From VSJD01 sp964617825 (GTDB lineage: Bacteria; Verrucomicrobiota; Kiritimatiellia; JAAZAB01), in the NCBI GenBank assembly GCA_964617825.1, contig CAZTWL010000001.1:186001-250000 (forward strand): DNA of 64,000 bases, written 5' to 3'. Positions 23,972-32,545 of this stretch are shown piece by piece; the first letter of the stretch is position 1, and the number at the start of each line of letters is the position of its first letter. The notes beneath the pieces were generated by a model, which ran no database searches, was not told where the DNA came from, and saw nothing but the letters and a program-made list of their open reading frames with translations. The position numbers and the translations under genes were made by a program.

Positions 23972-24982
23972 ATGAAGTCCAACAGCCAACGCATGGCCAT
24001 CGGCATCGATTTTGGCGGGACGGCCGTCAAGGCCGGCCTGGTGGATGCAACCGGCAAGGTTCTCGACCGGGTCCAGGCGGCGACGGTCGAGGTTAGCCCG
24101 CGCGCGGCGTGGCTGGATTTTGCCGCGCAATGCCTGCGCCGGTTTGGCGCCGGGCGCCGGCGCTTGGCGGGCATCGGCGTGGGCGTACCGGGTTTCGTGG
24201 ATTTTGCGCGCGGCTATATTTACGACCTGACCAATGTGCCCGGCTGGACGCATGTGTCCCTGGCCGGCTTGATTGAAAAAAGGCTGGGCGTGAGAGCTTT
24301 CGTGGATAACGACGTCAATGCCATGGCCCTCGGCGAATGCGCCCATGGCGCCGGGCGCCGCTATCGCCAGGCCGTTTTTGCCACCCTGGGCACCGGGGTG
24401 GGGGGCGCAGTGCTGATTGAAGGGCGGCTGTATCGCGGCGCTTATTCCATGGCCGGCGAGATCGGCCACATGTCGATAAACCGGCATGGCCGGCAAGCGC
24501 CCGAAGGCCGCGGCGGACTGGAAACTTATGTGGGCAACAAGCGCCTGGTGGCAGCCGCCGCGCGGGCGCTGCAAGCCGGCCGGCGTTCGTTGTTGCGCGA
24601 GCTGGTAAAAAACGACCTGAAGGGCCTGACGCCGAAAACGATCGCCCTGGCTGCCCGGCGCGGCGATCCGCTGGCGCGCGAGATTTTCGACAACATGGCC
24701 GATTGCCTGGCCACAACGTTTGCGGCGGTGACCTATCTCCTCCAGCCGGAAGTCATCATTGTCGGCGGCGGCGTGGCCCAGAGCGGCAAGGTTTTGTTCG
24801 ATCCCCTGCGCCGTCATCTGCGGGAACGCCTGCATCCCTTCTTTGCCGAACGCATGCGCGTAATTCCGGCGCTGCTGGGCGAGGACGCCGGCATCATCGG
24901 CAGCGCCACCTTGGCATTCCAAGCTGCCAAAGGGCCGTCCGGCATCGTCGGATGTCAGGCCCGTATCCGACCTGGGCGCTAA
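23972..24982 (+). CDS. ROK-family protein (glucokinase-like) lacking the zinc cysteines
   Basis: This 336-aa protein has the actin-like sugar kinase fold of ROK proteins: the phosphate loop IGIDFGGTAVKAG, IGVGVPGFVDF, catalytic Asp in FVDNDVNAMALGE, LGTGVGGAVLIEG, AGEIGHMS and VIIVGGGVAQSG. The segment that normally reads C-x-C-G-x-x-G-C and binds structural zinc is instead RQAPEGRGGLETYVG, with none of the cysteines. There is no helix-turn-helix, so it is a kinase rather than a repressor. It probably phosphorylates glucose or an amino sugar. It is divergent from phoB. Start 23972 has no strong ribosome-binding site; 23993 is an alternative. Confidence 0.83.
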   Translation: MKSNSQRMAIGIDFGGTAVKAGLVDATGKVLDRVQAATVEVSPRAAWLDFAAQCLRRFGAGRRRLAGIGVGVPGFVDFARGYIYDLTNVPGWTHVSLAGLIEKRLGVRAFVDNDVNAMALGECAHGAGRRYRQAVFATLGTGVGGAVLIEGRLYRGAYSMAGEIGHMSINRHGRQAPEGRGGLETYVGNKRLVAAAARALQAGRRSLLRELVKNDLKGLTPKTIALAARRGDPLAREIFDNMADCLATTFAAVTYLLQPEVIIVGGGVAQSGKVLFDPLRRHLRERLHPFFAERMRVIPALLGEDAGIIGSATLAFQAAKGPSGIVGCQARIRPGR

Positions 24983-25486
24983 AGTTTTGGAGCCACAGCG
25001 GGGGCGGCGTGGACAAATAGCATCTATGCACCTCAAGCCACGAAGCGCACAAAGTAATTTCGATTTGTTGATCGAAAAGCATTCCTTCGTGCCGCCTTTC
25101 AATTACCCGCAATTTTGCGCCGTTTGCCGAGATGTTGTCAGCTGTTGCGTAGGGGAATCCGAGCGTATCCTGCAAAACGACATGAAAGTGTTTTCTTCTT
25201 GCTTTTTTTTGTTTTCCGAATATTTGTTGTGCCAGAAATAAATTCAATAAAGCCGGAAGGAATATCGCAATTTTCCGGGAAATCGAAATGCGTGAACAGC
25301 GAAATTCGAATTCAATAGATATTAAAGGAAAGCAAATCCTTCAGCGGGGAAAGGAGCGCAACGCATGATTTTTTGCGGCTTTTGAGGAAAGGCCGTATCG
25401 GATGCGTCAGGATCGCTTTGACGGGCAAGAAAACAAATAAACCAATTGTTTTAAAATTAATTTCATTAATCGACGGGGGCGTAGAA
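24983..25486. other. 504-base gap at the left edge of the glycan island
   Basis: No gene is supported. Sequence becomes visibly AT-richer from about 25160 on, unlike the GC-rich flanks. TTTCGAT (25058-25064) and ATCGAAA (25071-25077) form a perfect 7-bp inverted repeat with a 6-base loop that could end the ROK transcript or be an operator. The rest shows only short unsupported reading frames. Confidence 0.5.
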
Positions 25487-28400
25487 ATGGCATTTCATTT
25501 TTCCGAGGACTTCAAGCTTCACGACGAATGCGGGAGATCCTATTTCGTCGACATCGAGGAACACTCCGCGTTCACCCATGGACATGCCCGGATCATGGAG
25601 GATGGGAAGTATCATCTGCTCCTGAACGGGAACAAACATTTTCTGACGACGCCGCCTCTGCGCGACTTCCGGCTGGAAATGGATTTTTCCATGAAATTTC
25701 TGAATACGGATTTTGGCTATGGATTCCTCTTCTACTTCCGCTATGACCGGGCCCTGCGGAAAGGACACACGCTCCGCTGCCTCTGGGATAAAACACATCT
25801 TCTCCGTATTCTTGTCGACGATGCGGAGGTTCAGCGGAAAAGTTTTGCAGCCCTGCCCGACTTTTCCGCCCTCCATGCGGTTTTCGAACTGAAGGGGGAA
25901 AAAGCGTCTCTCGAATTCTTGGGGGAGAAGTTCGCTTTCGAATGTCCGGAGAAAGCCGATCTTCCGGGAAAAGGCGGCATCGGGTTCGATCTCGAGTTCG
26001 CGCCGAGTTCTTCCATGGCCGTCTCAAAGATCGTTCTGGATTCGGACGACGCTCTATCCAAGACGCATCAAGGCAGGAAACTCGAATTCGTTCTCAAAGG
26101 CGTGCAGGGATTTACCGAACCGATCCGCTATGCCGTCGATGTGGAAAGCTATGGAGACGGCTATGTTGAGCTCGACTGCGTGCTGGCGGGAACCATCCAC
26201 GGCCGCGGGCAGCGCGCCGACAGAGGCGGCGAAGGCTGGTGCTATGAGATCAACCGCCTGACGCGGCCCTACCTGCGGATCGAGTCGGAGGGCAAGGAAT
26301 ACCGGAACATTTTCTTCGACAACGGACAGATGCTCCTGATGGATCCGGAGGAGGGGCGGCTCTGCGTCAAACTTTTTCCGAACATCCCGTGGCCGTTGCA
26401 TATGAGGATCGTCTGCCGGAATTTCCCGAAGACTTATACGGTCGCAGCAGGATACGAATACGCCTGCCAACGTCCCTGGAGCTTTGCCGCGAACGGTCCC
26501 TACGAGCAGATCCGCGACATGAACGGAAATTTCATCTATGAGGGCGATTCCCTCCGCGGCCGCCTCGTGTCCGTGCAGGTGAAAAGTCCGGAGGACAAGA
26601 TGCTCGTTTCGCGCATCCCCGTGGGGATTCCCGAATATGAAAAGGCGCTTAAACACGCTCGCGAACAGCACTATTTCTACGATGACGAGACCGTTTCCTT
26701 CGAACTCGGCGCGTTTTTCCGCAAAGAATTCTACGCCGGGAACGAGTTTAAGTTTGAATGCTCCGTTCAGGACCCCTATGAACGGGATATCGAAGGATGC
26801 GCGTTGAAGGTCACCGACGCGGACTGGAAAGCGCCCGCGGACTTTCTGGCGTGCGTTTCGAAAAAGATCGTCTTGAAGGACCATTTGAAAAGCGGCGTCT
26901 ATCACCTCAAGACGGCCGTGAAGGCGGGGTTCAAGACCGTCTACGACGACTATGCCGTATTCGAAGTCCTTCCGGAAGCTCCGGACGCGCCGCCGCCGCC
27001 CATCGCCTCCGGGCTTCCCATAATGCTCGCCATGCCCAACGAAACCAAGAATCTGGAAACCGATGCCTTCGATCCCCTGGCGGACTGGGGCGGCTGCGCC
27101 CATTACTACACCATGGTCATGCGCTACCCGGTCATCGGGAAGGACCTCCGGATCTGGGAGCTGCTGAAGGTTTATCACCGCAAGTGGTTCCTGATGCTTT
27201 CGCGCAGAAATGCGAGAGACATCGAGTTCAGCGACAGCAATATCGAACTCATCCGCCATGCCGACTACCTCGACATGAACGACCCGAAACGCGTCTATGA
27301 CTCTTATCCGCAGTTTCTTCATCTGCAGCTTTACTATGCAGGTTACATGCTGCCGATGCTCAAGGATTTTCTGCTGGAGAAAAAGCCGCCGCTGAAGCTG
27401 ACGACCCCGGCGATCATTGACGCGATCATTGCGCAAGATCCCAAAAACGGTCATATTTCCGCACAGCAGCTTGGCGAGATCGTGGAAAAGGCGTGGGACG
27501 AATGGGTCGCTTTCATGTCCGCGATCATCGCGCGCGAAAATCTCGCATTCACCAAAAAGATCCTTGCGATCAATCCGAAGATCGCGCGCGGCGGTTACGG
27601 TCCGTGGGGGCTTTACGCTTCCAACTACAAGAGCGCCTACAGCGTGCGCCTGGGCCGCAACGGGCAGAGGGTCGATCCCGTGACCAACGCCAACGGCAGC
27701 TTCTTCTTTCTGGAGGACTACCATCTCTCCTGCGACTACCCCATCACCAAGCCGAGCTTCTTTGTGACCAGCTATAAGCTCATCTGCCCGGAGGGACGCA
27801 AGCTCTATCCGGAAATCTATTATGGAGGCGGCGTCGGCTGCAACGACGGCGCGGTCTATCAGGCGCATCCGCCTTACGGGATCTACGATGTCTATGACTC
27901 GCATCAGCGCCGGATCGTCTATACCTTCGGCTATGCGTCGCCGTACTACAGGAACGGGGCCTACGACTACTGGCGCGACTACGGCTTCCACTGCCCGACG
28001 CCCTACAAAAACTCGTTCCGGCATTTTCTCCACGCATGGGGAAATCTGCTGCGCAACAAACCCTCCCGTCAGCTTCCAGCGCCCTTCATGGCAGTCGATC
28101 CCGGACTTTTCCAGCTGCACGGCGACTACATGGAAGATGCCTGCAACTACAGTATTCCCTCACTTGAGGCCTGGAGTGACACGGGAAACACGGCGGAGGA
28201 GGCCATGGCCTATTCCTTCATGGAACTCTCCGCGATGGGGTTCAACACGCCCGTGCAGACTCTTGCCGCCGAAATCGACTCTCTGACGAAGGAGATGACA
28301 TCGTTCCTGATCCTACCCCCGATCGTGAAGGGGACGCCGGAGGCGGTCGTCAAAAGCATCCGGCGTGCGCACGAACGCGGGATCGGGCTTCTCGCCTTCG

Positions 28401-29026
28401 AATCGGTCCATGGCCTGGAGGACCTTTTTGGAGTGAAAGCGAAGTCGGAACCCGTTGCCGTGCGGCGTTCGGGAGACGAGGTGTTCTTCCATAAGTGCGC
28501 TGTCGCCCGCTATGACGCCAACGGAGCGGAAGTCCTGCTTTCGGGAGCGTCGCAGCCGGAGGGGAGGGCGGATATAGCCCTTGTCCTGGCAAGAGAGACA
28601 AAGAGCGGAAGGACGGCGTTCTTCAATGTGCCGCCGAGCGTCGTCCGCCGCGAGGACTACCGGCAGAAGCTCGGATTCGGGCAGTCGTCGATCAGCGCGT
28701 CCATGAAAGACGCCTTGAAACGCGCGGCGGAATATCTCGATCCGCATCCCGCGGTCAAAGCCGAGCGCGGCGCGATCAATGCCTGCCTATCGGTCAACGG
28801 GGATGTGATCGTTACGCTGTCGGAAGATTCGCGGGGGTATGGGGACACAACGCCGTATCCGGTCACCTTCCGGTTCCGCGTTGCCTTCCCCGGGATCGGG
28901 AACGCGCAAATCGAGGCGGACGCGCCTTATGCCGTCGTGGAAAAAGGCGACGGACACCTCGTCATCCGCACCGAAACAGAGAAGGATACAGGACTTTTCT
29001 TCAAGTTTTCCATTCCTTCCCGCTGA
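25487..29026 (+). CDS. Large uncharacterised protein, possible glycan-acting enzyme
   Basis: This 1179-aa protein has no signal peptide and no family I can name. Residues 1-190 look like a beta-sandwich of the concanavalin/LamG type (HARIMEDGKYHLLLNG, LRDFRLEMDFSMKFLN, GIGFDLEFAPSSS). About 200-560 is beta-rich. About 600-980 is rich in Trp/Tyr and could be a TIM-barrel-like catalytic part (GGCAHYYTMVMRYP, YGPWGLYASNYKS, YHLSCDYPITKPS). Near 1030 the segment GIGLLAFESVHGLEDLFGV resembles the trimerisation-type domain of GH42-like enzymes. The start at 25487 (MAFHFSEDF) follows a G-rich stretch; an upstream in-frame start at 25373 is less likely. Neighbouring genes act on glycans. Confidence 0.6.
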   Translation: MAFHFSEDFKLHDECGRSYFVDIEEHSAFTHGHARIMEDGKYHLLLNGNKHFLTTPPLRDFRLEMDFSMKFLNTDFGYGFLFYFRYDRALRKGHTLRCLWDKTHLLRILVDDAEVQRKSFAALPDFSALHAVFELKGEKASLEFLGEKFAFECPEKADLPGKGGIGFDLEFAPSSSMAVSKIVLDSDDALSKTHQGRKLEFVLKGVQGFTEPIRYAVDVESYGDGYVELDCVLAGTIHGRGQRADRGGEGWCYEINRLTRPYLRIESEGKEYRNIFFDNGQMLLMDPEEGRLCVKLFPNIPWPLHMRIVCRNFPKTYTVAAGYEYACQRPWSFAANGPYEQIRDMNGNFIYEGDSLRGRLVSVQVKSPEDKMLVSRIPVGIPEYEKALKHAREQHYFYDDETVSFELGAFFRKEFYAGNEFKFECSVQDPYERDIEGCALKVTDADWKAPADFLACVSKKIVLKDHLKSGVYHLKTAVKAGFKTVYDDYAVFEVLPEAPDAPPPPIASGLPIMLAMPNETKNLETDAFDPLADWGGCAHYYTMVMRYPVIGKDLRIWELLKVYHRKWFLMLSRRNARDIEFSDSNIELIRHADYLDMNDPKRVYDSYPQFLHLQLYYAGYMLPMLKDFLLEKKPPLKLTTPAIIDAIIAQDPKNGHISAQQLGEIVEKAWDEWVAFMSAIIARENLAFTKKILAINPKIARGGYGPWGLYASNYKSAYSVRLGRNGQRVDPVTNANGSFFFLEDYHLSCDYPITKPSFFVTSYKLICPEGRKLYPEIYYGGGVGCNDGAVYQAHPPYGIYDVYDSHQRRIVYTFGYASPYYRNGAYDYWRDYGFHCPTPYKNSFRHFLHAWGNLLRNKPSRQLPAPFMAVDPGLFQLHGDYMEDACNYSIPSLEAWSDTGNTAEEAMAYSFMELSAMGFNTPVQTLAAEIDSLTKEMTSFLILPPIVKGTPEAVVKSIRRAHERGIGLLAFESVHGLEDLFGVKAKSEPVAVRRSGDEVFFHKCAVARYDANGAEVLLSGASQPEGRADIALVLARETKSGRTAFFNVPPSVVRREDYRQKLGFGQSSISASMKDALKRAAEYLDPHPAVKAERGAINACLSVNGDVIVTLSEDSRGYGDTTPYPVTFRFRVAFPGIGNAQIEADAPYAVVEKGDGHLVIRTETEKDTGLFFKFSIPSR

Positions 29027-29039
29027 ATGAAAGGCCAAT

Positions 29040-29074
29040 AAGAAACGGGACCCCTGAAAAAGGGCCCGTTTCTT
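29040..29074. terminator. Bidirectional intrinsic terminator
   Basis: AAGAAACGGG (29040-29049) pairs perfectly with CCCGTTTCTT (29065-29074), with an inner CCC/GGG extension around an A-rich loop. A T-rich run follows on the plus strand (TTTTCTTTTT), and A/T-rich sequence lies on the other side. It sits between the converging 1179-aa gene and the DUF4838 gene and can serve both. Confidence 0.8.
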
Positions 29075-29151
29075 CTCTTCAAGTTTTCTTTTTACCGGAA
29101 AAAACAAAACGCTTTTGCGGGGGATCGGCGGATGCCCGCCAAAACGCCTGC

Positions 29152-31938
29152 TTATTTTACCAGAACGCAGGAGACTTGCGCGATGGTGACATCCTCTCCG
29201 CCGATATAGAGAATATTGGTCGTCTCCTCCGCATTGAAGGGAAGCTCGAATTCCGCCTCGGAAAATTCCGAGGAGAGCTCCTTTTTCCCCAGATTGAGCT
29301 CATGCTGGGATCCGCCGGGTTTCCCTCTCGTCAAGATCCGCACCGAGACGGATTTCCCTTTCGCCTTCACGGTCAGGACATATTTGGTTCCCGTCCCCTG
29401 CTTCGGCGGATAGAACGATCCGCAGAGCGCTCCGCTGGACTTAAAATAAATATGGTTTCCTGATGGCTGCGGAATGATCTTCAGGTCGTTAAGACCGACC
29501 GGAGTCCAGTTTTTCGGGAAATCCTTCTGCATTTCGGAGAAATTCCCGTTTTTGATCAGATCGTCGGCAAGGATCGCGCCGCGGTACTGGGCGGTCGAGC
29601 GGGGCCCAAGGCCATCAACGGAGCTCCATTCCTGGGAGTTGGGAGGCATATGGTTCTTGGTGGTCCTCACAAAATGAAAATACCAGCGCTTCGAAGGATT
29701 GAAGGACGCGTTGATGGAACGGAACGGGACGCGAACCTCATACGTCCATGTGTCCTTGTCGCGGAGAACCTTAACCTCAGGATCGATCTGGAAAGCGGTG
29801 TTCAGCGAGGCGGCTATGCCTTCGGCGTCGAAAACCGTTCCCGCCGTATTAACGGCGATTTGATAATATTTTCCGCCGGTGTCGGGCGGTAGAATGAAGA
29901 TTTCGATCGAGTCGTCGCTCCAAACGGCGCCGTCATGGGTTTTCGCCTTGACCTTGACGGGCGCGACTCCGTTGGAATTGTAGGCGATCAGGCCGAAATA
30001 AAGGGCGTCCTCGTCATAGGCGATCTTGACGGAGGTGTCGTCCTTGGCGGGCGTGCCGTCCGTCTTGAGAAATCCCGCGACGGCGTTGGCGCCGAGCCAG
30101 GCCGTTTCATCGAGCTTTCCGTCGATCCGGATGCTTCCCTGTTCCGCACGATAGAGGGAGAGCCCCTTGCCTCCCTTTTCCCCGCGGGCGGCGCGTTCCC
30201 GATGCGGCTTCCGCCAAAAGACCTCGAGGCAGTCTCTGTCCAGCTGGATTCTTTTCTTGATCAGCGGGCTGTCGGCAAGGGCTTCGGCCTCGTCCAAATA
30301 GCGCAGAAGTTCCTCCTCCGAGCCGGGGGCGTCGAGACAGAGCGCGCTCCGGTTCGGACCTCCGTAGAAGAAACATCCGGAAACGTTGTCCCACAGTCTT
30401 TGACGAAGCGCGTGATATTTTTCCATGACGGGCGCGCTCTTGCCGTAGTAGAGACGATGGGTTTCCGCGAGCAGCTTCTCGATGTCAAGATCGGGATTCC
30501 ATGTGCAGCGCGCGGCCGTATAAAGGGTCCGCCAGGAGGCGAGAAAGGCAAGCTCGTATCGGCGTTCGCCATTTTTGTCCCAGGTGCATCCTTCCGCGGG
30601 ATCGCATTCCACCAGCCAGTCAATGACATTCAGATCTCTCATGGCCTTGAAATCCGCCGCGATCTTCCGCTCGTGGGGGAGATAGCCGTTGCCGCCGGAA
30701 CCGAGCCGGTATTCATAGAGTCCAATCGAACATCCGCGCTTTTTCCAGGCGTTCATCCGGTCGACCGCGATCTTGTTGCAGGGGACGGACGCGTCGTAGG
30801 GATGCTGGTAGCACTGCGCCATGGCGATTTTGACGACGGCATTTTTTCCCGGAAATGTCAGATTCGGATTTTCCGGAACGTCCAGATAATTCACATAGGC
30901 GAAATAAACGATGTTCGCCTCGGGGAACTCCTGCAGAACCCGCTTCGCGACTTCGTTCGCGTAGGCATGATAGTAGTTGGAGGCGGAATATTTGCCGTTC
31001 CAGGTTCCCATTTTGACGCAGGCTTCACACTGGCAGAAACAGTCGGCGTCATCCTCGGAAATAAATTTGATCACGGTATCCTTGTTCTTCCGGAGCGCCT
31101 CGATATAGGCGTCCGCGATGATTTTCAGGACGGCGGGATTGGAGAGACAACGCTCCACGCGCAGCTCCTTGCCGTCAATGCCGTCTTTTTCGCCGACCCG
31201 CTTCCCGTCCCGCAGCGCGAAATATTCCGGATGCGTCGCCTTCATGGCATAGGGGATCAGCTGCCTTGACTGGTTATGTCCCCCCATCTGGGGACGCATC
31301 GGGCCGCGAGATTGGCAGTAGAGCGGCTGATCCTTTTTGGGAAGATTGTTCAGCTGCCAGCAGGGAACAAGGTCCAAATGAAACTTGACGCGGACCATCC
31401 AGTCATAGGTGGACGTAAAATCCTTCGAGTTGCAGCAGACGTTCAGCGTGCGCTGGCGGAAACCCGCGGCCTGAAAATCGGTTCCGTCCTTCAGGACAAG
31501 CTCCTTTATCTCCGGAATATGGGTCCCGAGCGGGCCCGGATGGAAAAAGCGGACGCCCAGATACTTCTCTATGAATTCATACGTCCCGTAGAGAGCCGAT
31601 ATGGAATCCTTGCCGACAATCAAAACCTTTTCCGGCGCGATCGAGATGACGAAGGCGTCGAATTTCGCGTCCGAAAGCTGTTTGCGGAGATCGGGGGAAA
31701 GCTCTTCGCCGTTCTTTTCCAGAGTTCCGATAACGATCGGCTTGCCGCCCGCGGGCTTCGAGCCCGTCGTTTTTTCCAGGTAGGCCGCAAGTTCGCTCGC
31801 GGCGTAAAGTTCCGGCGGAGACGCGTTTTCCCGGGTTTGGATCGTTACCTTCGCCATTGAGGAACGGGCCAGTTCGAAGTCGGCCTTCCCGACGTACGCG
31901 AACGCGGCGAGAAGCAGGAGTGTCAGGTACAGTTTCAT
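29152..31938 (-). CDS. Secreted DUF4838-type glycosidase-like protein with CBM9-like domain
   Basis: This 928-aa protein has a signal peptide (MKLYLTLLLLAAFAYVGKA). An N-terminal GH20b/GH67N-like domain (ASELAAYLEKTTG, ALYGTYEFIEKYLGVRFFHPG) is followed by a DUF4838-like TIM barrel (about 150-560) containing FISEDDADCFCQCEACVK and NIVYFAYVNYLDVPENP. Next comes a CBM9-like module (IRIDGKLDETAW, SVKIAYDEDALYFGLIAY, WSDDSIEIFI) and a final beta-sandwich. The CQCEAC cysteines occur in related DUF4838 proteins. It probably binds or cuts an external polysaccharide. The ATG follows AAAGG. It converges on the 1179-aa gene through a shared terminator. Confidence 0.75.
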   Translation of the reverse strand: MKLYLTLLLLAAFAYVGKADFELARSSMAKVTIQTRENASPPELYAASELAAYLEKTTGSKPAGGKPIVIGTLEKNGEELSPDLRKQLSDAKFDAFVISIAPEKVLIVGKDSISALYGTYEFIEKYLGVRFFHPGPLGTHIPEIKELVLKDGTDFQAAGFRQRTLNVCCNSKDFTSTYDWMVRVKFHLDLVPCWQLNNLPKKDQPLYCQSRGPMRPQMGGHNQSRQLIPYAMKATHPEYFALRDGKRVGEKDGIDGKELRVERCLSNPAVLKIIADAYIEALRKNKDTVIKFISEDDADCFCQCEACVKMGTWNGKYSASNYYHAYANEVAKRVLQEFPEANIVYFAYVNYLDVPENPNLTFPGKNAVVKIAMAQCYQHPYDASVPCNKIAVDRMNAWKKRGCSIGLYEYRLGSGGNGYLPHERKIAADFKAMRDLNVIDWLVECDPAEGCTWDKNGERRYELAFLASWRTLYTAARCTWNPDLDIEKLLAETHRLYYGKSAPVMEKYHALRQRLWDNVSGCFFYGGPNRSALCLDAPGSEEELLRYLDEAEALADSPLIKKRIQLDRDCLEVFWRKPHRERAARGEKGGKGLSLYRAEQGSIRIDGKLDETAWLGANAVAGFLKTDGTPAKDDTSVKIAYDEDALYFGLIAYNSNGVAPVKVKAKTHDGAVWSDDSIEIFILPPDTGGKYYQIAVNTAGTVFDAEGIAASLNTAFQIDPEVKVLRDKDTWTYEVRVPFRSINASFNPSKRWYFHFVRTTKNHMPPNSQEWSSVDGLGPRSTAQYRGAILADDLIKNGNFSEMQKDFPKNWTPVGLNDLKIIPQPSGNHIYFKSSGALCGSFYPPKQGTGTKYVLTVKAKGKSVSVRILTRGKPGGSQHELNLGKKELSSEFSEAEFELPFNAEETTNILYIGGEDVTIAQVSCVLVK

Positions 31939-32068
31939 CGATCATGCCTTTCTGTTGTTTGACCGTTATGACGTCCGATCTTAAGATAGCATAATTAATA
32001 TTCGCGCATCCCAAAAAACTTTTGCATAAAAAATGGTATGATTCAAGACATTATCGAAATGTTATTGA

Positions 32069-32416
32069 TCAAAATCCGAGCCAATCCTGGGCGTGATTTT
32101 TTAAAATGCCAGCTTTGCAAACAGCTCTTTCCAAGACCTTCATGATCGATCCGTGTTTATAGATTTTTCTCCAGTGTTTTTCGGTCACGATGGCCAGCTT
32201 GGAAACCATTGTCGGCGTAGCGCTCCATCCGTTGCGCGCGACTTGGCGATGCCCGGCTTCGCCGGTGATCTTTTCAGGCGCGGTCACATGCTCCGCAGCT
32301 TCATGCGCGATGGCCTGCTGTAGCCATTGACGCGCCCCTTCGCGCAATCCCGCCAAAGCTGTTTTCGATTCTTTCGCTTGTTGCTTAAACCCGATCTCTC
32401 GGTTATCCTTCTGCAT
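32069..32416 (-). pseudogene. IS256/Mutator-type transposase remnant with internal deletion
   Basis: This 115-aa frame starts like IS256-type transposases: LREGARQWLQQAIAHEAAEH, then GHRQVARNGWS, matching the usual R-E-G-x-x-x-L-L-x-x-x-L-x-x-E and G-R-x-V-V-R-N-G motifs. After about residue 70 it jumps to VTEKHWRKIYKHGSIMKVL, which resembles the C-terminal end of the same family. The whole catalytic DDE core (about 280 residues) is missing. It therefore looks like a deletion derivative that cannot move. No terminal inverted repeats were recognised. It lies between two glycan genes of the island. Confidence 0.55.
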
Positions 32417-32545
32417 GGGCGTGCGCCTCCTTCCTGTTTTTAGAGGGTAATGCTGCTTGAAAGGATGTGCCCTTTATCCCTAAATCCACAACTTTCGGTT
32501 GGATTTTTCTTTAATCCTTGACGGTCGCATGAGGAGAATACAGAT

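Noticed and set aside
24987..25241. An 84-codon frame in the gap before the 1179-aa gene
   Set aside because: It has no ribosome-binding site, no motif and crosses a change in base composition. I treat the stretch as intergenic.
26054..28120. A 688-codon minus-strand frame inside the 1179-aa gene
   Set aside because: It has no start signal and its composition is a mirror of GC-biased third positions. The plus-strand frame is longer and contains domain-like patterns.
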